From positions 1-38,889 of the forward strand of contig JBMNPH010000017.1 of assembly GCA_050943495.1 (NCBI GenBank): a DNA stretch of 38,889 bases. The letters run 5' to 3'. Below the pieces are notes generated by a model that saw nothing but the letters and a program-made list of their open reading frames with translations, searched no databases and was not told where the DNA came from. Source of the DNA: Merdivicinus sp050943495. Lineage in GTDB: Bacteria > Bacillota > Clostridia > Oscillospirales > Ruminococcaceae. Position 1 is the first letter of the stretch. Each line of letters starts with the position of its first letter. The position numbers and the translations under genes were made by a program. Shown here piece after piece: positions 23,511 to 31,805 of the stretch.

Positions 23511-25304
23511 ATGGAATGGCAGGTTCGAGAAAAAATTTCGAACTTGAAAGAACGTGTCGATGTTGCTTGGCAAGATTGGATTAGTAAAATCCAGGAGAGC
23601 AGTTTTCGTCAAAAGTTAAATACATTTTGTAATGCAGCCTGCAAAAAAGTTGCTGGACAAGCTTCTTCCCTTTGTATCTATACTTCCCGCGCTGCTGTTG
23701 AAAGCACTCGAGATTTGAGAGCAGCTATTTCGTCTGTTTCAGAAAAAACCATTGTGTTTTCAAAAGAGCTTCTGCATAAGACTTCCGCTTTCTTGGCTCA
23801 GAAGTGTTCTGCTTTTGCAGCAGATGTTGCGGTTCCTTTTATAAAATTATATCATCTCCCTGCTCAAACAATGCAGCACTACCGTGAGGGCGGATGGAAT
23901 GGAACCATTTCATATCTCTATTGCGGTATTCGTAATAACAGCCGTTTCTTTTCCACCATTCTTAATTATACGGCACCGGTATTCGGTATTTTGATTTTAT
24001 GTAATGTTGTTTCTTCTGCTATGCAGGTTAATTATGCTTTGCAGGTAACAAATAATGGCGAATATGTAGGGTATGTTACCGATGAGGCAGTTCTTACCAA
24101 CGCACAGGACATGCTTCGGCAGCGGATTATCCACACGGATGGTACACAGGCTAATATTGAGCTGAATCCGGAACTTACCGTGGTTGCCGTTAATGAATCC
24201 TTGATTTCCGATGCCGATGAGATGACAGATAATTTGATTCGGATGTCGAATGAGGATATTTCTGAGGCACAGGGTCTCTACATAGATGGAGATTTTTATG
24301 GCGCCGTTACGGATACAACTATGATTGAGGAGATCTTGAATCAGACTCTCGATCAATATCGTACTGGTGCAGAAGGCGAAGTTGTTTCCTTTGTGAAGGA
24401 TATTGAGCTTCGTGAAGGACTGTATCTGACGGAAAGTTTGGTTTCTTCCGAAGAAATGGAGAATCTGTTGCTTTCAAATCAGCAGTCTGAACGCGTTTAC
24501 ATCGTCGAAGAAGGCGATAGTCCAATTCAGATCGCCAATAAAAATGGCTTGACTTATGCGGAATTCAAGGCGCTCAATCCCGATATTGAGGAGTCTTGCA
24601 TGATTGGACAGGAAACGCTTATCTCAACCGAAAAACCGTTCCTTTCCGTTCGGGTTGTCCGTCAGGAAACTACGACGGAAGAGATTGCTTATGAAACGGA
24701 AACCACAAAGGACAATAGTCAGTATGTGGGATATACGAAAACCGTTCAGGAAGGAAAAAATGGTACGCAGCAGGTTACTGCTTCGGTTGAATATGTCGAC
24801 GGATATGAAACATCGCGCGAAATTCTTTCCACTGAAGTGATCGAGGAACCTGTTACCAAAAAGGTGGTTGAAGGAACCAAACAAAAGGAAACTTACAGCA
24901 GCGGCAAGATTTTATCCGCTTCTTCTGGCAGCGGCAATTATGGCGGAAACTTCCTTTGGCCGGTAAGCAGTGGTGGATATATTAGCTGTTACTATAGTTC
25001 CGGTCATCGTGCAATTGATATTGCTTGTCCCTATGGAACCGCCATTTTAGCATCCGCTTCTGGGCGAGTTATTCTGGCTGGTTGGTACGATTCCTACGGA
25101 AAAGCGGTTATTATCGATCATGGAAATGGTGTACAGACTTTATATGCGCATAATTCATCTTTGAATGTTTCAGTGGGTGATTATGTTTCACAGGGTCAGG
25201 TGATTGCCGGTGCCGGTAGTACCGGATATTCTTTCGGAAATCACTGCCACTTTGAGGTTCGGATTAATGGCGGCCGTTATAACCCCCTGAATTATCTGAA
25301 TTGA
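23511..25304 (+). CDS. M23 peptidase with LysM and G5-like regions, membrane-anchored
   Basis: The protein has 597 residues. Residues about 1-150 are helical and lie before the single transmembrane helix (about 153-172, FGILILCNVVSSAM). The outer part has a spacer, a LysM-like repeat near 327-373 (IVEEGDSPIQIANKNGL), a G5-like stretch near 376-460 and an M23 LytM-type peptidase at about 480-597. The zinc ligands are present: H499 and D503 in GHRAIDIA, and H578 and H580 in HCHFEV, with H547 in LYAHN nearby. It should cut peptide cross-links in peptidoglycan. I chose the ATG at 23511 because GGAAGGGAGA precedes it. WalR-like boxes flank the promoter. Confidence 0.93.
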   Translation: MEWQVREKISNLKERVDVAWQDWISKIQESSFRQKLNTFCNAACKKVAGQASSLCIYTSRAAVESTRDLRAAISSVSEKTIVFSKELLHKTSAFLAQKCSAFAADVAVPFIKLYHLPAQTMQHYREGGWNGTISYLYCGIRNNSRFFSTILNYTAPVFGILILCNVVSSAMQVNYALQVTNNGEYVGYVTDEAVLTNAQDMLRQRIIHTDGTQANIELNPELTVVAVNESLISDADEMTDNLIRMSNEDISEAQGLYIDGDFYGAVTDTTMIEEILNQTLDQYRTGAEGEVVSFVKDIELREGLYLTESLVSSEEMENLLLSNQQSERVYIVEEGDSPIQIANKNGLTYAEFKALNPDIEESCMIGQETLISTEKPFLSVRVVRQETTTEEIAYETETTKDNSQYVGYTKTVQEGKNGTQQVTASVEYVDGYETSREILSTEVIEEPVTKKVVEGTKQKETYSSGKILSASSGSGNYGGNFLWPVSSGGYISCYYSSGHRAIDIACPYGTAILASASGRVILAGWYDSYGKAVIIDHGNGVQTLYAHNSSLNVSVGDYVSQGQVIAGAGSTGYSFGNHCHFEVRINGGRYNPLNYLN

Positions 25305-25324
25305 ATTTGAAATAAAAAATTAAC

Positions 25325-25357
25325 AAACCGTCCATTTTCAGAATGGACGGTTTTTTT
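25325..25357 (+). terminator. Terminator of the M23 gene
   Basis: A perfect 12-bp stem (25325-25336 with 25342-25353) with a 5-nt loop runs into seven T residues (25351-25357, the first three in the stem). Confidence 0.92.
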
Positions 25358-25495
25358 GTGCGAATCGCCCGGTTTTTTGCGCTTAAAAAGCTGATCCATA
25401 CGTATTTTTTGGTTGGATTGACGAACCTTTGAAAAGAATGCAGGAAATAGCCGGAAAACATGGGAAAGTTTGTTTGAAATAACGAAGAATTCTCA

Positions 25496-25525
25496 TTGAC
25501 GAGCGGCCGCTTTCTGGGATAAAAT
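25496..25525 (+). promoter_or_regulatory. Probable sigma-A promoter of the giant helicase gene
   Basis: TTGACG (25496-25501) and TAAAAT (25520-25525) are 18 bp apart, about 45 bp before the start codon. GGAGG follows at 25557-25561. Confidence 0.6.
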
Positions 25526-25571
25526 GAAAGAAAAGACGGCATAAGTCCGTGGATGATGGAGGAACAGAGCA

Positions 25572-28500
25572 ATGAAGGGGCGGCTGATTGCGGAAATCGC
25601 TTGGCGCGGCATTGTGTGTGAGGCAATGCGGCAAAATCATATTCCGCTAGTACGGAAACTGATTTTGAAAAATATGGGGGAACAGCCTATCTGTAATGTG
25701 TTGGTATCCTTGTTCTGTTCGCCGGAATTTGCCACGGGACAAAGCTGGGAAATTCCTTTGATTCCCGCTGGAGAATCCATTCAGATTGATGCAGTGGATA
25801 TGCCGCTTTCAGAAGAATTTCTATCTTCCGTTGTGCAGCAGGAAAATGGAATTCTTCGTCTGGAGGTAGTTGGAGAGGACGGCTTGCTTCTGCAGGAGGA
25901 ATATACAGTAAAAATTCTCGCGCCTCACGATTGGTGCAGTGCGGATTTTGTACCAGAATTGTCTGCTGCCTATGTAACACCATGCCATCCTGCAATTTTG
26001 AAGCTCATAGAAGAAGCCAGAAAACTTTTGAAGAACAACGGCACGGTAATGAATTTTACTGGTTATCAATGCCAAAAGTCAGATGCTGTTCGACAGCAAA
26101 TGACGGCCGTTTATGAGACACTCCGACTTCAGCAGATTGTTCTAGAGGAAGATTCCAGTCTTTCTTTTCCACCGGTACGTTTTGCCGACTCGATCCTGCA
26201 GGAAAAAGCAGCCTCTGCTTTGGACTGGTGTTTTCTTTACGCTGCTTGTCTTGAGGCAGTAGGTCTTCATCCACTGCTAATTTTTGGACATAAACAGATT
26301 TTTGTGGGATGTTGGCTTGAGCCACGTTGTTTTCCAGAAGCGATTCAAGATGATATTTCTGTGCTTTCTAATCGCATGGATGATACTTTACAGGAAATCC
26401 TCGTAATTGCCCCAGCGTTGAAACAGGATGTTTCCTTTGAACAAGCGGCAGACATCGCTTCCCGCCATATTCTGGGTGGAAGTTTTCAATTCTTGCTGGA
26501 TATTTATCGTGCTCGTGCCGGCGGAATTCAGCCGCTCTGTTTGGGGTGGGAGGAGATTCCTTGTCTTCATCAGACAGAAACGACTGGAAATACATTTTTG
26601 ATAAACGGAGAAAATGCTGCTGATGTAGAGGAACCCATGGCGACCCGTCAGCAGATATGGGAACGCAAGCTTTTGGATTTGAGCCTGCGAAATATGCTGG
26701 TGAATTTTCGTGCAACCAAGCGCACACTTCAAATTCTCGGCACGGATTATGTTAAATTGGAGGATGCCCTTTCTGCCGGCAATGAATTTCAGGTTTTAGG
26801 TCGTCCGGCCGATTATCGCGTTTCCGGGAAGGATACCCGCATTTTCCATCCTCAGGATTCCACACCAGCACTGGAAATGCTGCTCTCTGCAGAAATGGAG
26901 AATGGCAGACTTCGTGCTTTTCTTTCCGAAGAGGAAACCATTGCGGCTATGACCGCAATTTATCGCCAGGCTAAAATTAGTTTGGAAGAAAATGGATCCA
27001 ACACTCTCTTTTTAGCTATTGGTTTTCTGAAATGGTACGAGTCCGATCTTAGCGAGAAACCACGGTATGCACCACTGGTTTTGCTGCCGGTTGATATTAT
27101 CCGCAAATCCTCTCAACGCGGCTTTTTAATTCGCTTGCGGGATGAAGATCCCCAAATGAACATTACTTTGCTGGAAATGCTTCGCCAAGATTTTGGTATG
27201 ACAATTTCCGGTCTTGATCCCTTGCCCCGTGATCAAATGGGGATTAATCTTTCGGAGGTTTTCCGTATCATCCGACGGGAAATCCTTCTTCATCCTCGTT
27301 GGGATGTGGAAAAGATGGCCTTCCTGGGTTTATTTTCCTTCAGTCAGTTTATAATGTGGAGCGATATCCGTAATCGCGCGGAGGATCTGAAGCGCAGCAA
27401 AATTGTCCGCAGCTTGATGTCCGGCAAATTGGAATGGCAACCGGCTACAGATTTCCCGCAGCCGGAAAATCTCGATGAACAATTCCGGCCTGAGGATCTC
27501 GCCCTCCCCATTACGGCGGATGCTTCCCAAATTTCAGCTGTTTGCGCCGCCGGCCAGGGAAAAAGTTTTGTTTTGCATGGGCCACCCGGTACCGGTAAAT
27601 CCCAAACAATTACCAACATTATTGCCAACGCGCTTTACCATGGAAAGACAGTGCTCTTTTTGGCCGAGAAAATGGCCGCTCTTTCAGTAGTACAGAAGCG
27701 CTTAGAAAAAATCGGACTGGGACCTTTTGCCCTCGAACTCCATTCCAACAAAGCCAAAAAACGCGACGTCCTTTCCCAATTGGAACAGACTCTTCAGATC
27801 GGCCATATCCGCCCTGCCGAGGATTACAACGAACAGGCTGCCCGTCTGTATGAACTTCGGAAGGAACTGAATGCGTATGTGCAGGCGCTCCATACTCGCC
27901 ATATGTGCGGTTTCTCAGCGTGGGAGGCTATTACCCGTTATGAGTCTTGCCAAGACGCTCCGGCAGACATTTGTTTCCTTCCAGAGGATATTGATACACT
28001 CAATCCGCGCAAGCTTCAGGTTTGGGAAGATATTGCCGAGGAAATGCAGACCGCTGCTACTGCCTGCGGAAATCCATCGGAACACCCGCTGCGGGAATGG
28101 AATCTCACCGCTTATAGTTCTTCAGTGCGCAGTGAACTCGGGAATCGTCTCGATGCGCTTGGGGAGGATCTGAAACACCTTCAAAAGCTGCTGGCAGAAT
28201 TCTGCGGTGAATTGAATGTTCCTGCGGATGGACCATACCCTTATTTGAAGGATTTGGTTCAGCTTGCAGATTTCCTGCGCAAAGATAGTGAGCTTCCCGC
28301 CTGTTTGCTCACAAGCGGCGATTTGGCTCCCTTGCAGGATGCACTCGATGCGCTTTGCGATGGAGGACGTCGCCGTGATGCGGCACGCGATGCTCTCTTT
28401 ATTACTTATCGTCGCGAAATCCTTCTGTTTAATGAGCCTACTGCGCGTCGAGAATGGGAGAAGGCTTCGGATTCTTGGATTTTGCCACGCTTTCTTGGAC

Positions 28501-31346
28501 AGAATCGCATTTGGAAAGCTTTGCGAGAATTGGCGAAAGATCCTCACGCGCTGATGAAGGAACAGGTGGAATCTTGCCTCAATCTGTTGGCAGAATACGA
28601 TCAGGGAACTCGTGAAATTGCAGCCAAAGAGCATATTTTTGCATCGCGCTTTGGTCCTCTCTGGAATGCACGTGAGCCGGACTGGCGAAAATTGGAACTT
28701 GTTTTTGAAAAGGCACTTGCTGTTCAGGAGGTCACCGCCCGTATCGTGCCTGATGAAGAAAAACGTCGAGATGTTCTGCTGAATGCAGCGCGTCGCTATC
28801 TTTCTAGCCGTGAAGGGGAAAATGATCGGATTTATCGGGAACTTTCCGAATTGATTGATGCATTTGATGAAGTTGAGCGCGAGGTCGAACGAATCTGGGA
28901 TCTTGCCAGCGTTCGGAATGATCGAGAGAGCGGCAGACAATTGGAACGCCTCTCTGAATATCAAAAGCGTTGGTCAGAAAATTTGTCCCTTCTCCGTGAC
29001 TGGTGCAACTGGACCGCTGTTCAGCAGCGTGCCAATCAGGAGGGGCTAGGCATTTTGACCGGTGCCTGCTGGAACGGTGCGATTGAACCTGAACAAATCC
29101 TCGCCGCTTATCATCGGGGACTATATGCTGCCTGCGCCGATCGCATGATCGAGCAGGAACCTGCTCTTTCTTCTTTTCATAGCACGATGTTCGAGGCCAA
29201 AATCCAGAAATTCCGCCGCATCAGCAATGACTATGAGCAACTTACCCGCAGCGAACTGGTCGCGCGCCTTTCGGCAAAAATTCCCGCCCACTCTGCTGAC
29301 ATTGCTGCATCCTCCGAGATCGGGATCCTACAGAAGGCCATCCGCAGCGGCGGTCGTACCCTCTCCATTCGCCGCCTATTTGACAGCATCCCCAATCTTC
29401 TGCGGATGCTCTGTCCTTGCATGCTGATGAGCCCGATTTCGGTTGCCCAGTATATCGATCCGCAATATCCGCCTTTTGATTTGGTGGTTTTTGACGAGGC
29501 TTCCCAGCTTCCGACCTGTGAGGCGGTGGGTGCAATTGCACGCGGAGAAAATGTTATTATCGTCGGAGACCCCAAGCAGCTGCCGCCAACCAGCTTTTTT
29601 GTCGGCACCCATGTGGATGAGGACAACCTCGAACAGGAGGATTTGGAAAGTATTCTGGATGACTGTCTCGCCATTTCCATGCCTGAGGAACATCTTCGCT
29701 GGCATTACCGTAGCCGTCATGAAAGCCTCATTGCCTTCAGCAATCGGCAGTACTACGACAACCGTCTATATACTTTTCCCTCTCCCAATGATCTGGAATC
29801 CCGTGTTACCCTCATTCCCGTACAGGGAAGTTATGACCGAGGACGTTCCAAACAGAACCGAGCAGAAGCTGAGGCCGTTGTTGCGGAAATTCTGCGTCGC
29901 CTGGGGGATCCCGTCCTCGCCAAGGATAGTATCGGAGTTGTTACTTTTAGCGCCGTTCAGCAGAATCTGATTGAGGATTTGCTGCTCGAGGCCTTTTGCC
30001 TCCATCCCGAACTCGAGGAACGGAGTGCCGCCGCCGAAGAGCCGGTTTTTGTTAAAAATTTAGAGAATGTTCAGGGTGATGAACGAGATGTCATTCTCTT
30101 TTCTATTGGATACGGTCCGGATGAAAGTGGAAAAGTTGCCTTGAATTTTGGCCCTCTAAATCGTGAGGGAGGCTGGCGTCGACTCAATGTTGCCGTTTCT
30201 CGCGCTCGCAAGGAAATGCGCATTTATTCCACCCTTCGAGCCGATCAGATCGACCTTTCCAAAACAAGGTCCGAAGGTGTGGCAGGGCTGAAAGCCTTTT
30301 TGGAATTTGCGGAAAAGGGTTATGCCGCACTGCCGACTCCTATCGAGCAGATTACGGTCGATCAGCAGCCTTTTGCAGAAATGCTGGCCGCGCATATCCG
30401 TCGAATGGGATTCGAGGTCCGCACGAATGTTGGATGTTCTGGGTTCCGTATCGATCTGGCAGTCGTCGATCCACGTTATCCGACTGAATATCTACTGGGA
30501 ATCCTCTGCGACGGCGAATATTATCTGGCCGGGCAGACGGCACGCGACCGCAATATGAATCAGGAAAGTGTTCTGCGCAGCCTTGGATGGCATTTATATC
30601 ATTGTTGGGTGCTCGAATGGCGGGAGGATCCTACCAAGGAACTATTCCGAATTCGTGAAGCGATTGAGGAAGCACTTCGGCAGGAACATCTTGCCCCTGT
30701 CCCCACGCCGCCCGAGGAAAAACGCAGCTATCATTTCGACCAGACCAAGTTAGAACGTGCCCCTGAACCAGAGGATGAACGACAACCATATTTGGTTTGC
30801 CATCTTCCGCAGAAATCGGTCACTCCGGAAGATTTCTGCAATCCGGTCTATGATGCTGAAATTCTGATGCAGATGAAAAAAGTCCTCGAAATGGAAGCAC
30901 CGATTAGCGGAGATCTCCTTTGCCGCCGTATCATGAATGCCTGGGGAATTGCGCGAATGGCCCCCAGGATTGAACGCCGTCTCGCCCCGCTTTTGGAAAA
31001 GTTGCCGGGTACCCAGACCCACTGTAATGAAAAGACGTTTTACTGGACCCGGAAACGCGGTCCGCGTAAATATGCGGATTTCCGTGTTCCCGATGCGGAT
31101 CAGTTCCGTCGCGATGCCGAGGATATTCCCCCCGAGGAGTTTGCAAATGCGATCCGCTATGTGCTGGAACGACAGATTGGTCTCCCCAGAGAAGATTTGA
31201 TCCGCGCCGTTTATCGTCTATTTGGATTCCAGCGGGTGGGCTCGTCCATTCTGGAGACGGCTGAGGCTGGTATTCAAATGGCAATTCGCCGCGGTTATGC
31301 TGTCGCGGATGAGGACCGTTTCGTCCTTCCGCCGGAATATATGTAA
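25572..31346 (+). CDS. Giant DUF4011/DUF3320 superfamily 1 helicase with nuclease-like domain
   Basis: The protein has 1924 residues. Residues 1-120 look like a beta sandwich. Residues about 195-255 resemble the transglutaminase-like part of this family (SALDWCFLYAACLEAVGLHP), but the Cys and His expected there are not present. The DUF4011 block begins with WERKLLDLSLRN (about 363). Helicase motifs: GPPGTGKS 670-677, DEASQ from 1308, GDPKQLPPT near 1333, VQGDERDVILFSIGYG and LNVAVSRARKE. A Vsr/PD-(D/E)xK-like nuclease segment (FRIDLAVVDP; LCDGEYY) lies near 1600-1690. DUF3320 closes the protein at about 1853-1924. Related proteins are often suspected in DNA repair or phage defence; this one has no defence neighbour. 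ridA follows 21 bp later. Confidence 0.9.
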   Translation: MKGRLIAEIAWRGIVCEAMRQNHIPLVRKLILKNMGEQPICNVLVSLFCSPEFATGQSWEIPLIPAGESIQIDAVDMPLSEEFLSSVVQQENGILRLEVVGEDGLLLQEEYTVKILAPHDWCSADFVPELSAAYVTPCHPAILKLIEEARKLLKNNGTVMNFTGYQCQKSDAVRQQMTAVYETLRLQQIVLEEDSSLSFPPVRFADSILQEKAASALDWCFLYAACLEAVGLHPLLIFGHKQIFVGCWLEPRCFPEAIQDDISVLSNRMDDTLQEILVIAPALKQDVSFEQAADIASRHILGGSFQFLLDIYRARAGGIQPLCLGWEEIPCLHQTETTGNTFLINGENAADVEEPMATRQQIWERKLLDLSLRNMLVNFRATKRTLQILGTDYVKLEDALSAGNEFQVLGRPADYRVSGKDTRIFHPQDSTPALEMLLSAEMENGRLRAFLSEEETIAAMTAIYRQAKISLEENGSNTLFLAIGFLKWYESDLSEKPRYAPLVLLPVDIIRKSSQRGFLIRLRDEDPQMNITLLEMLRQDFGMTISGLDPLPRDQMGINLSEVFRIIRREILLHPRWDVEKMAFLGLFSFSQFIMWSDIRNRAEDLKRSKIVRSLMSGKLEWQPATDFPQPENLDEQFRPEDLALPITADASQISAVCAAGQGKSFVLHGPPGTGKSQTITNIIANALYHGKTVLFLAEKMAALSVVQKRLEKIGLGPFALELHSNKAKKRDVLSQLEQTLQIGHIRPAEDYNEQAARLYELRKELNAYVQALHTRHMCGFSAWEAITRYESCQDAPADICFLPEDIDTLNPRKLQVWEDIAEEMQTAATACGNPSEHPLREWNLTAYSSSVRSELGNRLDALGEDLKHLQKLLAEFCGELNVPADGPYPYLKDLVQLADFLRKDSELPACLLTSGDLAPLQDALDALCDGGRRRDAARDALFITYRREILLFNEPTARREWEKASDSWILPRFLGQNRIWKALRELAKDPHALMKEQVESCLNLLAEYDQGTREIAAKEHIFASRFGPLWNAREPDWRKLELVFEKALAVQEVTARIVPDEEKRRDVLLNAARRYLSSREGENDRIYRELSELIDAFDEVEREVERIWDLASVRNDRESGRQLERLSEYQKRWSENLSLLRDWCNWTAVQQRANQEGLGILTGACWNGAIEPEQILAAYHRGLYAACADRMIEQEPALSSFHSTMFEAKIQKFRRISNDYEQLTRSELVARLSAKIPAHSADIAASSEIGILQKAIRSGGRTLSIRRLFDSIPNLLRMLCPCMLMSPISVAQYIDPQYPPFDLVVFDEASQLPTCEAVGAIARGENVIIVGDPKQLPPTSFFVGTHVDEDNLEQEDLESILDDCLAISMPEEHLRWHYRSRHESLIAFSNRQYYDNRLYTFPSPNDLESRVTLIPVQGSYDRGRSKQNRAEAEAVVAEILRRLGDPVLAKDSIGVVTFSAVQQNLIEDLLLEAFCLHPELEERSAAAEEPVFVKNLENVQGDERDVILFSIGYGPDESGKVALNFGPLNREGGWRRLNVAVSRARKEMRIYSTLRADQIDLSKTRSEGVAGLKAFLEFAEKGYAALPTPIEQITVDQQPFAEMLAAHIRRMGFEVRTNVGCSGFRIDLAVVDPRYPTEYLLGILCDGEYYLAGQTARDRNMNQESVLRSLGWHLYHCWVLEWREDPTKELFRIREAIEEALRQEHLAPVPTPPEEKRSYHFDQTKLERAPEPEDERQPYLVCHLPQKSVTPEDFCNPVYDAEILMQMKKVLEMEAPISGDLLCRRIMNAWGIARMAPRIERRLAPLLEKLPGTQTHCNEKTFYWTRKRGPRKYADFRVPDADQFRRDAEDIPPEEFANAIRYVLERQIGLPREDLIRAVYRLFGFQRVGSSILETAEAGIQMAIRRGYAVADEDRFVLPPEYM

Positions 31347-31367
31347 TACGATATAGGAGATGATCCC

Positions 31368-31745
31368 ATGAAAGAAATCATTGAAACTTCCCACGCGCCC
31401 GCCGCCATCGGTCCCTACTCGCAGGCAGTCCGGGCCGGAAATCTGATTTTTGTGTCCGGCCAGCTGCCCATTCATCCGGAAACGGGAACCATGCCGGATG
31501 GAATCCGCGAACAGGCCCGCCAGTCACTGGAGAACCTGAAAGCCATTCTGGAGGCGGCAGGCTGTTCGATGAAGGACGTCGTCAAAACAACTGTTCTGCT
31601 CGAGGATATCGGGGATTTTGCGGCGGTCAATGAGGTTTATGCCGAATACTTCCCGGAAAACTGTCCGGCGCGCGCCTGTTATGCGGTAGACAAGCTGCCG
31701 AAGGGTGCAAAAGTCGAAATTGAGCTGATTGCTTATCAAGAATAA
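31368..31745 (+). CDS. ridA: RidA/YjgF-family enamine/imine deaminase
   Basis: The protein has 125 residues. The motifs GPYSQAVRAGNLIFVSGQ near the N-terminus, CPARACYAV with the key Arg, and VEIELIA with the conserved Glu at the C-terminus match RidA. It hydrolyses reactive 2-aminoacrylate-type imines made by PLP enzymes such as threonine dehydratase, releasing ammonia. It forms trimers in the cytoplasm. The start follows TAGGAGATG and lies 21 bp after the helicase stop, so it may be cotranscribed with that gene. A bidirectional terminator follows. Confidence 0.95.
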   Translation: MKEIIETSHAPAAIGPYSQAVRAGNLIFVSGQLPIHPETGTMPDGIREQARQSLENLKAILEAAGCSMKDVVKTTVLLEDIGDFAAVNEVYAEYFPENCPARACYAVDKLPKGAKVEIELIAYQE

Positions 31746-31750
31746 ATAAA

Positions 31751-31788
31751 ATACCGGCCATCCTTTTTGGATGACCGGTATTTTTTTG
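31751..31788. terminator. Bidirectional terminator between ridA and the pyr operon
   Basis: A 13-bp stem with one C-A mismatch (31751-31763 with 31769-31781) has T runs on both strands. It can end ridA on the plus strand and the last gene of the pyr operon on the minus strand. Confidence 0.85.
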
Positions 31789-31805
31789 AAAATTAATTGC
31801 TGCTG

